Assembly (NCBI GenBank): GCA_003567685.1
Contig: PWYW01000067.1
Location: 1 to 64,000, forward strand
Direction: 5' to 3'
Source of the DNA: Gammaproteobacteria bacterium
GTDB taxonomy: Bacteria; Pseudomonadota; Gammaproteobacteria; Xanthomonadales; Wenzhouxiangellaceae
DNA: 64,000 nt
Shown here piece by piece: positions 60,946-64,000 of the stretch. The position numbers were made by a program, and so were the translations under genes. Each line of letters starts with the position of its first letter. Positions within the stretch are counted from its first letter, which is position 1. The notes beneath the pieces are model-generated. The model did no database searches. It was not told the origin of the DNA and saw nothing but the letters and a program-made list of their open reading frames with translations.

Positions 60946-62141
60946 CCCCCACTTTCCTCCTGCTGGCCGGCCTTGCCGTCGGCATCGCCGTGCTGTTCGT
61001 CATCATTCCGCTGCTGCGCACCCAGAGCCCGGAGCGCGCTCGCCTGGAGCGTGAACTGGAAGAACTGGATGATCAGATCGAAGCCCTGGAAGCCGGCGAA
61101 TACGCCACTCGCCGCAAGGCACTGAAGCAAGAGCTGGCCCAGCTCAACCAGGCCCGCAACGTACCGCTGGCCGTCGTTCTGGTGCTGGCCGTAGGCGTGC
61201 CGCTGGGCACCGCCCTGCTCTACACCCAGGTGGGCGAGCCCGATGGCCTGACCCCCACCCATACCGGCGTGGCCGAATTGCGCGGCGAGTTGATTCGCAT
61301 TGCCAACCGCCTGGAACGCGACCCGGACAACTTCGAGGAATGGGCTCGCCTGGGCATGGCCTACAAGGCGATTGAAGAGTTCTCCTCGGCCGCGCACGCG
61401 CTGCGCCGCGCGCTCTACATCGACGATCGCAACCCATTCATCAAGGTCGAACTGGCTGAAACGCTGATGTTTGCCTCGCGCGATCGGCGCATGCCGGCCG
61501 AATCACGAAGCCTGCTGGAAGATGCGGTGGCCGTCGAGCCCAATAACCAGAAAGCCTTGTGGCTGCTCGGCGTGGCCGCCTACCAGCTCAGCGCCTACCA
61601 GGATGCCCTGAGCTGGTGGCAGCGGCTCGATAACCTGCTCGAGGACGGATCGGTTCGCCAATCCGTTCGCGAACAAATGCAGGCCGCCCGCATCGGGCTG
61701 GGGCTGGCCCAGTCGGGCGGCCTGCCGGCCGACCATCCGTCACGCACGGCAGAAACCGCCACCGGCAGGTCGGCACCCGCGCCGGAAACCCAGCCCAGTT
61801 TCCGAGTCCAGCTTAGCCTGGACGAGACCCTGGCCGACCGGATTGGCGGCAACGAGACGGTGTTCCTGACCGCCCGCGCCGCCGACGGTCCGGCGGCTCC
61901 GCTGGCCGTGGTTCGCCTGAGCGCGGGCGATCTACCGGCCACGGTCGAACTGAGCGACGCCAACGCCATGGTCGAAGGGCTCAACCTGTCGACCTTCCCG
62001 GTCATCCAGCTGACCGCCCGCGTAGCGTTTGGCGGCGGGGCCGATGCCCTGCCCGGCGACCTGATCGGCCGCAGCGCCACGCTGTCGATCCTGGAAAGTG
62101 CCGGAACCGAGCTGGTCATCGACCAGGTCCTGGAAGACTGA
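60942..62141 (+). CDS. ccmI: CcmI-type cytochrome c biogenesis protein (TPR)
   Basis: N-terminal TM/coiled coil, TPR-like region, C-terminal domain (VFLTARAADGPAAPLAVVRLSAGDLPATVELSDANAM). Confidence 0.93.
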   Translation: MTPTFLLLAGLAVGIAVLFVIIPLLRTQSPERARLERELEELDDQIEALEAGEYATRRKALKQELAQLNQARNVPLAVVLVLAVGVPLGTALLYTQVGEPDGLTPTHTGVAELRGELIRIANRLERDPDNFEEWARLGMAYKAIEEFSSAAHALRRALYIDDRNPFIKVELAETLMFASRDRRMPAESRSLLEDAVAVEPNNQKALWLLGVAAYQLSAYQDALSWWQRLDNLLEDGSVRQSVREQMQAARIGLGLAQSGGLPADHPSRTAETATGRSAPAPETQPSFRVQLSLDETLADRIGGNETVFLTARAADGPAAPLAVVRLSAGDLPATVELSDANAMVEGLNLSTFPVIQLTARVAFGGGADALPGDLIGRSATLSILESAGTELVIDQVLED

Positions 62142-62203
62142 ACCGCGATTGAAATCCAGGGAGCCCCAGGCGCCTATCTGGCCAGGGGTCCGGCCGGCCC
62201 GAA

Positions 62204-62212
62204 TGCTACAAT
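62204..62212 (+). promoter_or_regulatory. Candidate extended -10 (TGC-TACAAT) upstream of the DUF47-pit pair
   Basis: Direct reading. Confidence 0.35.
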
Positions 62213-62237
62213 TGGGTGTCTTTTCGATGACGGATCC

Positions 62238-62927
62238 ATGACACCCATGAACTCCACGGGCTACATCTCGCGCATTTTCGGCGCCTCACCGGTTCGCCCG
62301 CTTCAGCGGCATTTTGACAAGGCCGCCAAATGCGCCCACAAACTGCCCAAGTTCATCCGCGCAACCTTTCGCGAAGACTGGTCGAAGGCCGATGCGGCCC
62401 GTGAAAAAATCATCCTGCTGGAACATGCCGCCGACGATCTCAAGCGTGAGTTGCGGCTGAACCTGCCGAAAAGCCTGCTGATGCCGGTCAGCCGATCGGA
62501 CGTCCTGGAAATGCTGTCGCGCCAGGACCGGGTGGCCAACAAGGCCAAGGACATCTCCGGCCTGATCATCGGCCGGAAGATGGTCATGCCGGAAGCCATC
62601 CAGACCGACTACCTGGCGTTCCTCGAACGCAGTCTCGACACCGTCACCCAGGCGCGCAAAAGCGTGCACGAGCTCGACCAGCTGTTCGAATCCGGGTTTC
62701 GCGGTGCCGAGGTCGACCTGCTGATGGAAATGACCGACGAACTCAGCCGGCTCGAAGACCAGAGCGATGACCTGCAGGTTCACCTGCGCCGCAGCCTGTT
62801 CGCCATTGAAAAGGAGCTGCCGCCCATCGAGGCCATGTTTCTCTACAAGGTAATCGACTGGACCGGCGACCTGGGTGACATTGCCCAACGGGTGGGTTCC
62901 AGATTGCACATGATGATTGCCCGCTAA
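62238..62927 (+). CDS. DUF47/TIGR00153 family PhoU-like protein
   Basis: Helical PhoU-like sequence; HAADDLKRELRLNLPKSLLMPVSRSDVLEMLSRQDRVANKAKDISGLI; directly upstream of pit. Confidence 0.91.
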   Translation: MTPMNSTGYISRIFGASPVRPLQRHFDKAAKCAHKLPKFIRATFREDWSKADAAREKIILLEHAADDLKRELRLNLPKSLLMPVSRSDVLEMLSRQDRVANKAKDISGLIIGRKMVMPEAIQTDYLAFLERSLDTVTQARKSVHELDQLFESGFRGAEVDLLMEMTDELSRLEDQSDDLQVHLRRSLFAIEKELPPIEAMFLYKVIDWTGDLGDIAQRVGSRLHMMIAR

Positions 62928-62952
62928 GGCAGCAAGAGGGGAGTCAAGCGCA

Positions 62953-64000
62953 ATGGAACTGGCAATTTTCTACATCATCCTGGCCGGGCTGTTTGCCCTG
63001 TTCATGGCCTGGGGCATTGGGGCCAACGACGTGGCCAATGCCATGGCGCCCTCGGTGGGCTCCAAGGCCATCACCATCAAGCAGGCCATCCTGATTGCCG
63101 CCGTTTTCGAATTCGCCGGCGCCGTCCTGGCCGGCGGTGGCGTCACCAGCACCATTCGACGCGGCATCGTCGACGCTTCGCTGCTCGAAAACCAGCCCGA
63201 GCTGCTGGTGTTCGGCATGCTGGCCTCGCTGCTGGCCGCCGGCACCTGGCTGGTGATTGCCTCGCGCAAGGGCTGGCCGGTATCCACCACCCACACCATC
63301 ATTGGCGCGGTCGTCGGCTTTGCCGCGATTGGCATTGGCGTATCGACCGTACAGTGGCCCATGGTCGGCCGCATTGCGATGAGCTGGATTGTCAGCCCGG
63401 TCATCGCCGGCGTGATTGCCTGGCTTTTATTCACCAGCGTCCAGCGGCTGATTCTCGAACGCGATAACCCCCTGCTCTATGCCCGCCGCTACGTGCCGAT
63501 CTACATGTTCCTGGCCGGCTTTTTCATGACCTGGGTCACCGTCGACAAGGGCCTGAGCCACATTGGCCTGGATTTCACCACGCTGCAGTCGAACTTGCTG
63601 GCGGTTGCCATCGGACTGGGCATTACCGCCATCGGCACCTTCTTCATGTTGCGCATCCCCTACCAGGAACCGGAAAAGCGCGATTTCCACTTTGTCACCG
63701 TTGAACGCATCTTCGGCATCCTGATGGTCATCACCGCCTGCTGCATGGCCTTCGCCCATGGCTCCAACGACGTGGCCAACGCGGTCGGCCCGGCCGCCGC
63801 CGTGGTCAGCGTGGCGTTGAGCGGCAATGTCACCCAGGAGGCCATCGTGCCGATCTGGATCCTGATCGTCGGCGGCATCGGCATCGTGATTGGCCTGGCC
63901 ACCTACGGCCACCGGGTGATTGCCACGGTTGGTCAGAACATCACGGCCCTGACCCCGAGCCGCGGCTTCGCCGCCGGCCTGGCGGCAGCGGCCACCATAG
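62953..64000 (+). CDS. PiT family inorganic phosphate transporter (runs off the window end; absent from the ORF track)
   Basis: MELAIFYIILAGLFALFMAWGIGANDVANAMAPSVGSKAITIKQA... and second copy AFAHGSNDVANAVGPAAAV. Confidence 0.95.
   Translation, partial: MELAIFYIILAGLFALFMAWGIGANDVANAMAPSVGSKAITIKQAILIAAVFEFAGAVLAGGGVTSTIRRGIVDASLLENQPELLVFGMLASLLAAGTWLVIASRKGWPVSTTHTIIGAVVGFAAIGIGVSTVQWPMVGRIAMSWIVSPVIAGVIAWLLFTSVQRLILERDNPLLYARRYVPIYMFLAGFFMTWVTVDKGLSHIGLDFTTLQSNLLAVAIGLGITAIGTFFMLRIPYQEPEKRDFHFVTVERIFGILMVITACCMAFAHGSNDVANAVGPAAAVVSVALSGNVTQEAIVPIWILIVGGIGIVIGLATYGHRVIATVGQNITALTPSRGFAAGLAAAATI

Overview
This 64 kb window is gene-dense, high-GC chromosomal DNA, most likely from a gammaproteobacterium (a Wenzhouxiangella/Chromatiales/Xanthomonadales-like origin is a guess from gene content only). 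No rRNA, tRNA, CRISPR array, prophage or intact transposase was recognised. Recognisable blocks, in order: amn; yeiH; thrABC; marC; a sugar-nucleotide/sucrose-phosphate synthase cluster (glgC, SPS, P-loop kinase, HIT-like DUF4922-type protein); a split hut locus (hutU, then hutH-sbtA-sbtB-hutI) interrupted by a secreted Kelch protein and a divergent 1354-aa hybrid two-component regulator; USP/SulP; a seven-repeat FG-GAP protein; MATE; a voltage-sensor-like protein; glutamate dehydrogenase; a TAXI-TRAP transporter; secFD-yajC-tgt-queA; a kynurenine pathway operon (ACMSD-kynB-kynU-kmo-TVP38); gor; complete ccmABCDEFGHI; and DUF47/Pit. The strongest candidates for undescribed biology are: (1) a shared C-terminal tail IF-x-DRF-(E/Q) on three otherwise unrelated predicted exported proteins; (2) the HTCS/Kelch module with small flanking ORFs and a perfect inverted repeat in the divergent intergenic region; (3) sbtA-sbtB embedded in the hut operon next to a convergent SulP-USP pair; (4) a 134-bp TTAA-ended hairpin-rich element upstream of the kynurenine operon; (5) the SPS/kinase/DUF4922 cluster; (6) heptameric tandem repeats at two loci. 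All calls come from reading the sequence and supplied translations; no database search was run. Family names rest on recalled motifs.
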